Of a stretch of DNA of 64,000 bases, positions 26,248 through 36,405 are shown in pieces. The position numbers and the translations under genes are program-made. Below the pieces are notes generated by a model. The model saw only the letters and a list, made by a program, of their open reading frames with translations, made no database searches and had not been told where the DNA came from. The DNA is from Spinacia oleracea (Eukaryota; Streptophyta; Magnoliopsida; Caryophyllales; Amaranthaceae): assembly GCF_020520425.1 (NCBI RefSeq), contig NC_079491.1:27457449-27521448 (forward strand), written 5' to 3'. Each line of letters opens with the position of its first letter. Position 1 is the first letter of the stretch.

Positions 26248-27499
26248 GTACACGAAGATAATTTTTACCTAGTTATTTGTAAATCTTACCTAGAATTTTT
26301 ATAACTTTTTTTATATTTTGATTAACTTTTATGTAATTAAAAAAAAGGTGATAGATAAATATTTTAAAAGGTAAAATCATCAATTTTATACATTATTAGT
26401 GATTTTGAAAAAATAATTTTATATAAATGAAAAAATTTATCACTAAAAATAGATAACTTTTACATATATAAGAGTAACTTTTAGCCATTTTGAGTTAAAC
26501 TTTATTCCGATGTATAATATTTATTGTGCACCACTTGTAAATGAGAACTTAGGAATAGGTATAGTGTATGGAGGTTTTCTAATTCTCTAACTGCTAGAGA
26601 TTAGAAATGGTGTACTAAGGACAAAATAGTTAGTTCAGGTGCTATACTAACGGCTAAATTGTAACTTCAGGTAATAAATTGATTATGGCCCACGAAAAAT
26701 AACATTTAACTTTGACTTGTGAGTACCAAATAAAAATGCAACCACGTTACCAAACTATGTTGTTTGGTACCAAATAAAAATGCAACCACGTTACCAAACT
26801 ATGTTGTTTGGTATCACATGAGAAAATACAAATACTCTCCTTCTACCAAGCTATGTTATATGGCCGATAATAAGTGAAAATGCAAACTATTACTATCTCC
26901 GTATTTAGTTAAGGGATATATTTGTCTTTTTCGGCCGTATTTAAGAGATATACTTGTCATTTTTATTAACTTATCACACTACCCATCTAATTAATTAATC
27001 TACCTAATATATCATATGTCCCACCACCCTATTAAGCAAATAATTTCAGAACTACCCCCATCCCACCGCTCTAAAATTACATGGTCCCCACTTGTTTTAC
27101 TTATTAAAACATTTACCATAACCCTACTTATTTTATTACTTTATTTCATTCAATTTTTCTTCTTATTATCCGTGTATAAACAAGTGTATCACTTAAATAA
27201 ATACAAGAGAATATTTTTCGGTGAGTATAATATTTCAAATCTCAACCGATTATGGAACAAGACTTTCTCGTAGAGTATGGGACGTCTATACTTGCAGTCT
27301 CGCAGTGGTGCAGATTTGCAGAGTAGCAGTAATTATATTTGACACCGACACTTGAATTACTTCTCTCTATTTTGGCCGCCTGCCCAATCGTACTGCTTAT
27401 AATTTATTGCGAGTACCCTTCAACCACTGGGACAAACCCACCACGGAGAGTAGTTTGAACACAAGGCTCTCAATCTCTCATAGTCTCATTTCTTTGTTA
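26248..27499. other. Intergenic sequence between short-element copies A and B
   Basis: AT-rich, without a supported gene. The 85-codon open frame at 27016-27273 is low-complexity and unlike any known protein. CTCCGTATTTAGTTAAGGG at about 26897 resembles the edge of a plant MITE, but no matching terminus with a target duplication was found. Confidence 0.4.
26723..26811. repeat. 44-bp tandem duplication
   Basis: Two adjacent, essentially identical copies (26723-26766 and 26767-26810), each starting GTACCAAATAAAAATGC and ending ATGTTGTTTG. Each unit contains ACCAAAC...GTTTGGT inverted words, so slippage at a small hairpin is a plausible origin. Confidence 0.9.
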
Positions 27500-27698
27500 T
27501 AGCTGAAGATAGATGATAAAGGTCGCAAGTTGCGACAATATTTAGTTGTCGTAAACTTACGTGTCGGAATTTAATTGGTACATATAGGCGTCGCGTAGGT
27601 TATGTATCATCATAATATTTTATACTATCAATGCAATATTTTTACTATGAAAATATGTAAATAAGGTAGTCGATATAAAGAAAGAAACAAATTAGAAT

Positions 27699-28617
27699 TG
27701 TTATTGGTCGTTTTGTACGACGTGAGGTCGACGCTGGAACAAGTCATCGCAAGTCAGTCCGTCCTCGGATCCTATTAAGGAAGCAGTCAAGGTTGGTTCC
27801 TATATTCAAGGAGCCATCATCTCCACTATATGCTTGTTGGACAAGGTCAAGGAAGCTAGAAGGGGTCAAACAAACAGTTAGAGGAGATCAAGGGATCAGT
27901 TGAGAGTATCAAGGAATAACTAACGGCATTATTCTGTCTTCTATGCTTGACCTAGTACTATATAAAGACCATGAATCCGCAATGAGAGGCCATCTCCAAT
28001 CTCCATCCAGAATACCTACGGCTTAACCTAATACTTCTCCGCCAACTACCTAACTTTATCATCTCATTCCCCTAATACCATCAATTATTTCCCGTAGCCC
28101 ATGAGACACAAATAAGAAGAAGCCTTCCTCCACTTAGTTCCACATGGATATTCTACTAAGCATGCCTAATCATTAATCATTGTCATTTACTACCTGCCTT
28201 CTCTTTGATCCATATACTCTCACAAATTAACCTTTCCAATACTGCAAATGCTACGTACGCCATATATATCACTCATAAATACTTACCAACGACTGCCTTT
28301 CCCGACGATCCCCTACCCGTTTATCCGTCGTATCGCCTATGCCTTCTCACATTTATGCTTCATTATTAGCTATGTCTGCATATACGCAAATAAGCATTGT
28401 ACTTGTACTCACCTAGGCTATTTATGCCGACAACATAGTGGATTGGTGGACTCATGGCCACCCGCGGTTTTTATCCCTTTCGGGTTTTCCGCGTCACCAT
28501 CTCTTGTCTCGCCTCTCTGTATTTTCCGCCCTTTATTTCTTGTTATTTATTTGCTATATTTTATCTAGTCGTCTATGTCCCAACCAAAGGTCGTCCATAC
28601 GAAATTTGGCATAAACA
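27699..28617 (+). repeat. 5' LTR of the LARD-like element
   Basis: 919 bp, TG...CA. A TATA box (ACTATATAAAG, about 27957-27967) is the likely transcription start region for the element. The 106-codon frame at 28248-28568 exists only because the LTR happens to be open there; it recurs unchanged at 33739-34059 and has no recognised domain. Confidence 0.92.
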
Positions 28618-28620
28618 GTT

Positions 28621-28638
28621 TGGCGCCGTCTGTGGGGA
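28621..28638 (+). other. Primer binding site of the LARD-like element
   Basis: TGGCGCCGTCTGTGGGGA begins 3 bp after the 5' LTR, complementary to a tRNA 3' end finishing in CCA. The exact tRNA was not established; this primer type is common in plant Ty3/gypsy elements. Confidence 0.8.
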
Positions 28639-28804
28639 GATGGCTAGATTTATCTTCAAACACATATCCACAAATATCCTCTCAAACACAATATCCGACC
28701 CACTTGGGTTCACCAATAAAGTTGTCGCCAGGCTATGGATTGTTGTCATACTTTGTCGCCACCATGAGATGGAGCTACGTCAGGGCACATGTCGTCAACA
28801 TGAC

Positions 28805-28995
28805 AGGTGTCGTCGACGGGTCAGGTGCCGTCGACGGGTCAGGCGTCGTCGACGGTCAGGTATCGTCGACGGGTCAGGTTTCGTCGACCGGTCAGGTGTC
28901 ATCGACGGGTCAGGTGTCGTCGACGGTCAGGTGTCGTCGACGGGTCAGGTGTCGTCGACGGTCAGGCGTCGTCGACGGGTCAGGTGTCGTCGCCA
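28805..28995. repeat. 17-18 bp tandem repeat (GTCGTCGACGGGTCAGGT)
   Basis: About eleven units of GTCGTCGACGGGTCAGGT or its 17-bp version lacking one G, each with a GTCGAC word. The mixed lengths change frame, so the overlapping Arg/Ser-rich open frames here (28454-29005 and others) are repeat artefacts. Confidence 0.92.
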
Positions 28996-29810
28996 GGCTC
29001 GTTAGTCGATGGAATATAGAATGACGTCAGGGTACATGTCGTCGCCAGATCAGGTGTCGACATCAGCAGGTGTCATCGCTAGAAGTGACGCGTCTGAGTG
29101 GTCGAATTCAACCTAGATGATGCATATCGTGACAACAACGACACCAACGCTTGATGACATCGAAAATAGGTACTAATATTTATAATATTCAACTCTAATC
29201 GTTTGGCCTCGTTTTCGAATACGTGACAGGTTTCGGTCTAGACGTCACGGACCATCATGCAGATGTCACCACAAACAAGATACAATATGAGTTGTCTCGT
29301 ACCTTGATAAGATCTCGAGACGATTTAACACTTGACGTCGCGAGAAGTATGGTATAAAACTCAACCCCAGTGATTTTAATTTAAACTAATATTGTTTCTA
29401 GTCCTTGTTGTCACTAAAACAGATGCGAACACGTGACGTCATCCACCAATGACATGACGTCAACATAGTTTCATCCGACGTGACCTCCACATCAGTCGAC
29501 GACGTCTCCAAAAACGAAGGCGACAAATGGAGATTCAACAACAAATTGTCGGCAATACTAGATTTTGTGGCTAACTTCAGTCCAAGTATCAAATAGGAGA
29601 ATTTGTAGTTGTCCTGAAGTCGCCACAGGGGAGCATATAGTATACTCTATCTCATTTAATTTTCATATAGTATACTTGATTTGCTTTTTATATAGTATAC
29701 TTTGCTTGTTTTAATTTCCAAAAGCACTTTCAAATATATGCTATAAGTTGTTATCCTACTTTTTGTACTAACGTCGTCACCACTTGTCGTTTGATCATGT
29801 CGTGTCGCCA

Positions 29811-29970
29811 AGTATTGTCTTGTTTACAGGTATTGACGTGTCGCTTGGCTAGGTCATGAATACATCAGGCGACCGACGTTAGAATGCAGGTGACAAGGTA
29901 CTGTCTTGTCTACAGATACTGACGTGTCGCTTGGCAAGGTCGTGAGTAAAGTAGGCGACCAACGTTAGAA
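29811..29970. repeat. Direct duplication of about 73 bp in the LARD interior
   Basis: Two diverged copies (29811-29883 and 29899-29970), each with GACGTGTCGCTTGGC and ending CGACGTTAGAA or CAACGTTAGAA. Non-coding. Confidence 0.75.
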
Positions 29971-32526
29971 GTGTTACACGAGGTCACGACACAACATGAG
30001 GTCACGACGACACAACATGACGCCACGACAGCAAGACGCGACCATTCTGGTTACCCCTGTGACGACAAGAAGTTTCTCGGTGTTAAACATGGTACGTAGA
30101 AGTGATTATCGAACATCTTTATTTTAACAATATATTTCTTCGTAAGTTCGCCAACAGATCGTTGATTGATACATGAATATCAAGGGGGGCTAAAGGTACG
30201 AACATACTTTCGAAGTGAGTTATCTTTTATTTATAATATACACGTATTATCGCTGCCACGTACATCGCAGATCGTGAGGGTCATCAACACAATCGAATGG
30301 TATGAGTGACTCAATTCATTTATTAATGACGTCAAAATTTTATAAACTAACACCTCATATCCTATTGAAATTTTCTCATATATCATCCGTGATAACTATT
30401 TTTCATTTACTAACGACATGCCGCGACTATACGCGTTAGTATGTATATTAATGACAACAGATTACCTTGATCATGACGGTATGCCCCGACGCCACGAGAT
30501 GGCAATGACCGATGACACGACGCCACCAGACTACCGAGAAAGCTAAGGAAATCGGAATGTCGAATAATCATCATCAATGACCATGATGACACATGAGTAA
30601 CTTCTAAACTATTTTTCACACACTTTCTCATTTCAATTCATTCATTGTTGTTCTCTTGTATTAATATGTCTCGTATCCAACGTTCATCAAGTTAAACTAA
30701 TAAATTTTTGCATCGCACCATGAATGTCTCAATTTTTCTAATGACTAAACCATTTTATCAAATCGTTTTGAGGTAATTTGACTTGACACATGAGACGTTT
30801 AGAGGTTGCATCATGCTGGCACGCATGTACGAAGTCAAATATAAACGAACGTCATCATATCTGTGGCCGACTTCAGTCATGATATCTTCCTAAAGCCGCC
30901 ACAGGGGGGCAAGATAGTACATACTCCCGTTCAGTTTAATATACTTGTTACAACTTTGAAGTTTAACTGACGATGTGATACAATTTATTTTCATGATGAT
31001 CTTGTCGTAAGATTTTGGTAACAGGTACGATGCTAAGACAAATGTACGAACACTGGGGGCTCAACCACTATCACATGTCGAAATAGGCGGATAAAGAAAA
31101 TTCATTGGGTTTCCCAAAGACGACAAGTGATAAGACGTCAACCGATTAACAAGAAAGGTAATTTATAAAGAGTTCACATGTATTTGAATTTACGACATAT
31201 TGTAATGTAAGTTTGTCAAATGATTTTACCAAAGACGTTAAGAAAAAGTCCACTTCTTAAGACAGTATAAGGAATTCACATTAACCATATGTTCTTTCTT
31301 GTGCCACATTGCGAGGATCAACCAATAAGTCGACCAACGTTGGAATGGACAATGTCAAGACCAGCGATGCGTCATCATTCAACATGACGGTACGACGCCA
31401 GATGTGACGACGATGGTACAAGCGATGGCAATGATCTCAGGAACGAAAACAAGATCGGCGACGAGAGGTGTCACGACATCAGGACAATGCTGTTGATTGT
31501 AGAATCGTCATCAAGGGACAGTCAACGACTCGACGTAATTTCGTTACATGAGCCCATATTAAGTAATATCTAACACTTACTTCGTGCGTTAATTAATTTA
31601 TTACATTTTTTACTACACTGCGATTAAAGTTCAATTTCAGTTTTCGTTATTTGTCGCATTGAATATATCTTTCCAAACGCAATTATATTATATTTATGTT
31701 TCATCTTATTCATTTGAAAATCAACGCTAACATCGCATCAAGCGAACGTCCACCTCTACCTTTTCTATCCTCAATAGATCACTTGTTGACGATATCACCA
31801 ACGACAACAGCAACGAACGACATCATCAGAAGACGACATCAACGAACGACGCTATCAACTACAAGCGACGACGTCTCCATGGTCATAACCCTTAAACTTA
31901 TTGGATCCCAACGACGACGTGTCTCTTCTAAGTGCGACCACTACACACGACGCAGGTACTATTTATGTGCACATAGCTTCGTTCTTTGAGTACCTTACAA
32001 GTGACATTTATTCCACAACGAATAATAGATATAGCATAAACAACATTTTAAGCTAACAACGTGTATGCACCCCCGACACTCGTCCAAACGGCTAACCAAT
32101 CGCCAAATATAAAATAGCAAACTCACGTCTTTCCTCCTCACAATGACGAAAAACAAAGCAAACCCAGAATGCTCAAAACCTACTTAAATTGATGTTCTAA
32201 AAATCCCATAGGCTAAAGTCTTATGCCATAGACTACACCATCAAAACATCTTATCCCTTGTCCCCATGTTATAGGAAACCTCACAACCCTTCGAATATTC
32301 TTGACATTCGTCATAAGGTTGCTTCAAATCATTCACTCCATTCACCTGTAACTTCAACTTAGTCTCCTGCTACCTACCCTCACACGACATTACATCCGAC
32401 TAAAATAATTCGACATTATGCCCAATCGACGCAACTTCCTTCTCTAAATTCTTCGCATGACTACGAACAAACGAAAAGGCTTATATCGCCTACATACGAT
32501 AGATGTCACATAACAGCGACAATAGA

Positions 32527-32820
32527 GGCACGCCTGTAAACATCAGATGACCGACTGAGATACAACAGTTAGCCATGGCGCCTGTAAACATTAGACGACA
32601 GACTAAGATACAATCGTTGGCCATGACGCCTGTAAACATCAGACGACAGACTAAGATACAACAGTTGGCCATGACGCCTGTAAACATCAGAAGACAGACT
32701 AAGATACAACAGTTGGCCATGACGCCTGTAAACATCAAACGACGGACTAAGGTACAATAGTTGGCCGTGACGCCCGCAAATATCAAACGACAGACGAAGA
32801 TACAAAAGTTGGCCATGACG
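32527..32820. repeat. 48-bp tandem repeat, about six copies
   Basis: The anchor CCTGTAAACATCAGACGAC recurs at about 32533, 32581, 32629, 32677 and 32725, and in degenerate form near 32773. The period is a multiple of three, so both strands show open repeat-coded frames (such as 32490-32816 minus); these are not credible genes. Confidence 0.92.
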
Positions 32821-33172
32821 CTAGATACCTAACTAACGTTGTGTCTCAACATATATGTTTTCGCACAGGTTTTTTGAGAATTACATTCTGTTGTCTCACG
32901 CTCGTTAAAAGGAACGATTCTTTCACAAGATGTCAGGTTTACGTCTAATTAAGCTAAGGACACCAACGCCAACATGAAGACGCCAATATACGCATGATGA
33001 CGTCAAGTGCTGTCAAAAATCATGGATGACACCAAGTTGCGACGCCACTGATCAAGATTAAGTATGGAAGACGACGGACAAGACGAAGACAATGACAGAT
33101 TAGCATCGACATCAAATGAACGCGGTGACAGACTTTGAAGATTATTTTCCTAACTTTCGACTCCCTACAATT

Positions 33173-33189
33173 AGGAAAATGGGGGCTAT
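33173..33189 (+). other. Polypurine tract of the LARD-like element
   Basis: AGGAAAATGGGGGC followed by TAT lies directly before the 3' LTR, where plus-strand DNA synthesis would be primed. Confidence 0.75.
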
Positions 33190-34108
33190 TGTTATTGGTC
33201 GTTTTGTACGACGTGAGGTCGACGCTGGAACAAGTCATCGCAAGTCAGTCCGTCCTCGGATCCTATTAAGGAAGCAGTCAAGGTTGGTTCCTATATTCAA
33301 GGAGCCATCATCTCCACTATATGCTTGTTGGACAAGGTCAAGGAAGCTAGAAGGGGTCAAACAAACAGTTAGAGGAGATCAAGGGATCAGTTGAGAGTAT
33401 CAAGGAATAACTAACGGCATTATTCTGTCTTCTATGCTTGACCTAGTACTATATAAAGACCATGAATCCGCAATGAGAGGCCATCTCCAATCTCCATCCA
33501 GAATACCTACGGCTTAACCTAATACTTCTCCGCCAACTATCTAACTTTATCATCTCATTCCCTTAATACCATCAATTATTTCCCGTAGCCCATGAGACAC
33601 AAATAAGAAGAAGCCTTCCTCCACTTAGTTCCACATGGATATTCTACTAAGCATGCCTAATCATTAATCATTGTCATTTACTACCTGCCTTCTCTTTGAT
33701 CCATATACTCTCACAAATTAACCTTTCCAATACTGCAAATGCTACGTACGCCATATATATCACTCATAAATACTTACCAACGACTGCCTTTCCCGACGAT
33801 CCCCTACCCGTTTATCCGTCGTATCGCCTATGCCTTCTCACATTTATGCTTCATTATTAGCTATGTCTGCATATACGCAAATAAGCATTGTACTTGTACT
33901 CACCTAGGCTATTTATGCCGACAACATAGTGGATTGGTGGACTCATGGCCACCCGCGGTTTTTATCCCTTTCGGGTTTTCCGCGTCACCATCTCTTGTCT
34001 CGCCTCTCTGTATTTTCCGCCCTTTATTTCTTGTTATTTATTTGCTATATTTTATCTAGTCGTCTATGTCCCAACCAAAGGTCGTCCATACGAAATTTGG
34101 CATAAACA
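33190..34108 (+). repeat. 3' LTR of the LARD-like element
   Basis: 919 bp, the same length as the 5' LTR and differing at two positions seen by eye. It is followed directly by the target duplicate AGAAT. Confidence 0.92.
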
Positions 34109-34272
34109 AGAATATTAAGATTTTTCTACCTTTTTTTAGAACATGTTATAGGTTATATAAGTTAAATATTTTAGTTTCCAATTTAAATCATGACACATAA
34201 GCATGTCATGTCGTCATTGTGACACGGCTTAAAGGTCGCATGTTGCAACCAGTATCATTTTCGCTAGCTGAA

Positions 34273-35024
34273 ATAGTTTTCTAGTCAATCAAGTCATTAC
34301 AAAGTCGGGTGGAACCAACCCGAAACAGACCGAATTATTCAACTGTGGAATACAATTGAGAGTGTGTCACAAATATTTGTTCAAAAACCACTTTTCTGAT
34401 ACTAGATTTATATCGATCTTATACTTAATTACTTTTATTACCTCTGGTTGTAGTGTATGACCGTAATACGGAGTACTTGATATATCAGGTGACTACTAAA
34501 CCTTAAAAACACCTAATGAACATTTCTCTATTATTTTGTAATCTTGTTGTATCTTATTGGGTCTTTAAAGATTGTCCCATCTCCTTTTTTGTGATATTCC
34601 TATTCGTTTGTCTCATAACTTATCTAGTATCTTTTTCCAGTTGTTTTTTTCTCTATCTTTGTCTTTAAGGACCCCCCTTTTCAATCCATCCACAGTTTTT
34701 ACACCTAGAAATTAATAAAGTGAACTTTAACAATCTTTTAGGAACGGAAAGTATTCACTAATATTTAATAAACTTCCAATAGATAAAATGAAAAGGAGTT
34801 TACAAGAAATTATGTAATTTATCTCCCCCATGTAAGGAGGAGGGAAATGCCCATAACCCGCACAACATACCCTAATAAATACTTACTTTAGAAGAATAGT
34901 TAAATGACACGGCTTAGGCAAAGATTAGGCATTGAATAAGATGATGGGCTAATGTACAACTACCAACTACCCACTTACCCAATTGAATTAATCATGTAGC
35001 CACAACTTCAACTTGCAAAATCCT
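34273..35024. other. Upstream region of the nsLTP gene
   Basis: AT-rich intergenic sequence without a supported gene or complete repeat. It begins right after the target duplicate of short-element copy B, so that nested insertion sits within about 900 bp of the nsLTP start and may supply or displace upstream regulatory sequence. Confidence 0.4.
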
Positions 35025-35033
35025 CTATAAATA
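35025..35033 (+). promoter_or_regulatory. TATA box of the nsLTP gene
   Basis: CTATAAATA lies 108 bp before the ATG, putting a transcription start near 35055-35065 with a 5' UTR of about 80 nt. Confidence 0.75.
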
Positions 35034-35140
35034 AGACGAGTGAAGGAAGCTTATACACCATCAACCAAAAGTGCAAAACAAAATCTAACTAGATTTCTCC
35101 AAAAACAAAAGAAATTCCTTGAATTCCTTGCATTATATTT

Positions 35141-35595
35141 ATGGCTAGCTCCGCTGTTATCAAGTTAGCTTGTGCAGTCCTGTTGTGCATCGTGGTCGCT
35201 GCACCATACGCTGAAGCAGGTATAACTTGTGGGATGGTTTCAAGCAAACTTGCTCCTTGCATTGGGTACCTTAAAGGAGGCCCCTTGGGCGGTGGTTGCT
35301 GTGGTGGAATTAAGGCCCTGAACGCGGCAGCTGCCACCACTCCTGACAGGAAAACTGCATGCAATTGCCTCAAAAGTGCTGCTAATGCCATTAAGGGAAT
35401 CAACTACGGAAAGGCTGCTGGTCTCCCTGGTATGTGTGGCGTCCATATTCCCTACGCCATTAGCCCCAGCACCAACTGCAACGCGTATGTTATTTAATCA
35501 CTTTTTCTCCCTCTTTTTCTTGCCTCATTTTTGGGAAAAGTAAGATCGATTCTAACATATTTTGTTTGAATGATTTTGTTTGCAGCGTCCACTAA
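35141..35595 (+). CDS. Non-specific lipid-transfer protein, type 1 (two exons)
   Basis: CDS join(35141-35484, 35586-35595), 117 residues. The protein is secreted and carries fatty acids and phospholipids in the apoplast, with roles in cuticle formation and defence (family knowledge). Residues 1-26 form a signal peptide ending AEA. The mature 91 residues carry the eight-cysteine motif at mature positions 4, 14, 27, 28, 48, 50, 73 and 87, with the C-C and C-x-C pairs of type-1 nsLTPs. Splicing after AACGC (GT at 35485) to the AG at 35584-35585 replaces an unspliced tail (AYVI) with the expected NAVH end. This single intron near the last codons is typical of nsLTP1 genes. The mature sequence matches the spinach protein I remember, which is the main species evidence. 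It is intact, with a good TATA box. Confidence 0.96.
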
Positions 35596-36186
35596 ACCGC
35601 AAATGTTATAACAAAAATGGAAGATGGAGCTACATAGGAGTGGCCCAGTTACTAAGCTCGTAGAGTGTATGATAATAAAAGAAGAGAGATCATCTTTGCC
35701 AAGTCGCTAGCTTGTATTTCTTGTTTCATGTATTATTGCAACTTTTCTATTACTTTTCGGGTTACAAATATCCTAATATTACCAACTACGAAGTACTTCT
35801 TATTTACTACAGTATGTTGTGTGCTTCAACAGAGGATATTTCAATCCCCCTCGGTCTCATTCATGAAATCTACGGAGTACTCTTTATTCCACTCTAAAAT
35901 GAACCAATGAAAGGCCTGGTCTCTTGCAACTTTTAAAGATATCAATACTCTTCCTAAATTTGACCACTTTGGTTTCCATATAAAATATCAACACTCTTCC
36001 TAATGTTTTAATTAAAATGTTAAAATACATTTGTTGCAACATTCTTACATGTAAAACCGATTTTCGAAGTATGATTTTACACTATTCACACAATTTCGCT
36101 TATTATTCTTTTTGTGATTTATACATAAGGAATTATATAGTTATATGGATTTTTGTTATATTTGTCTTTATATATTTCAAACTATC
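35596..36186 (+). other. 3' UTR and downstream region of the nsLTP gene
   Basis: AATAAA at 35674-35679, about 80 bp after the stop codon, is a plausible polyadenylation signal. The short open frames at 35665-35910 are not supported as genes. The rest is AT-rich intergenic sequence. Confidence 0.5.
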
Positions 36187-36202
36187 AACTTTTTAGAATT
36201 TT

Positions 36203-36389
36203 TTTACGCATAGCACACCCAGTTCACCGGAGCTTAGCTCCGACTACATCTGGATCGACCCGGGTCGCACACCTTGCTTATGGTGGGTGAGTCTCCCAAC
36301 AAGAATTTCTGCATACGGCGAGGCTCGAACCCGAGACCTCCCTTAAGCGGCATCAAGCTGCTTACCACTTGAGCCAACTCTATATTGAT
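36203..36389 (-). mobile_element. tRNA-derived SINE (family 1)
   Basis: On the minus strand it begins with a tRNA-like head: box A TTGGCTCAAGTGGTAAGC, then box B GGTTCGAGCC. It ends in a short A tract (T run on the plus strand at the left edge). A 16-bp duplication, AACTTTTTAGAATTTT, flanks it (36187-36202 and 36390-36405). A/B boxes, A tail and long variable TSD identify a SINE mobilised by a LINE reverse transcriptase; no protein is encoded. Confidence 0.9.
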
Positions 36390-36405
36390 AACTTTTTAGA
36401 ATTTT

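Larger units (their letters stand above)
27699..34108 (+). mobile_element. Very young non-coding LTR retrotransposon (LARD-like)
   Basis: Two LTRs of 919 bp (27699-28617 and 33190-34108) start TGTTATTGG and end ATAAACA, flanked by the 5-bp duplication AGAAT (27694-27698 and 34109-34113). A primer binding site TGGCGCCGTCTGTGGGGA starts at 28621 and a polypurine tract (AGGAAAATGGGGGC) precedes the 3' LTR. The internal 4572 bp contains no gag, protease, integrase or reverse transcriptase motif in any frame, only tandem repeats and unique sequence. This matches a large retrotransposon derivative (LARD) that depends on proteins from elsewhere. I saw only two LTR differences (28049/33540 and 28072/33563, both C to T), so insertion is recent. 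Confidence 0.92.
27508..34264 (-). mobile_element. Short TIR element, copy B (8-bp TSD), split by an LTR element
   Basis: Arms 27508-27698 and 34109-34264 enclose a complete LTR retroelement; without it the element is about 342 bp. The left arm begins GATAGATGATAAAGG and the right arm, read inward, begins GCGAAAATGATACTGG. The duplication TAGCTGAA lies at 27500-27507 and 34265-34272. The left arm matches the right arm of copy A in reverse, and the right arm matches copy A's left arm in reverse, so B is the same element inverted. B keeps about 150 bp of central sequence that A lacks. Confidence 0.8.

Noticed and set aside
27016..27273. 85-codon frame between the two short-element copies
   Set aside because: Leu/Phe-rich low-complexity composition in AT-rich DNA, no domain and no splice or promoter support.
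28454..29005. 183-codon frame beginning in the LTR of the LARD-like element
   Set aside because: It runs through LTR, primer site and the 18-bp repeat; the Arg/Ser-rich half is a by-product of the repeat.
32490..32816. Repeat-coded proteins on both strands (108 and 61 codons)
   Set aside because: The 48-bp period is a multiple of three, so all frames stay open; no start context or known domain.
36230..36385. A tRNA gene on the minus strand (A and B boxes present)
   Set aside because: No cloverleaf closes, and the sequence continues into a SINE body with an A tail and a 16-bp target duplication.
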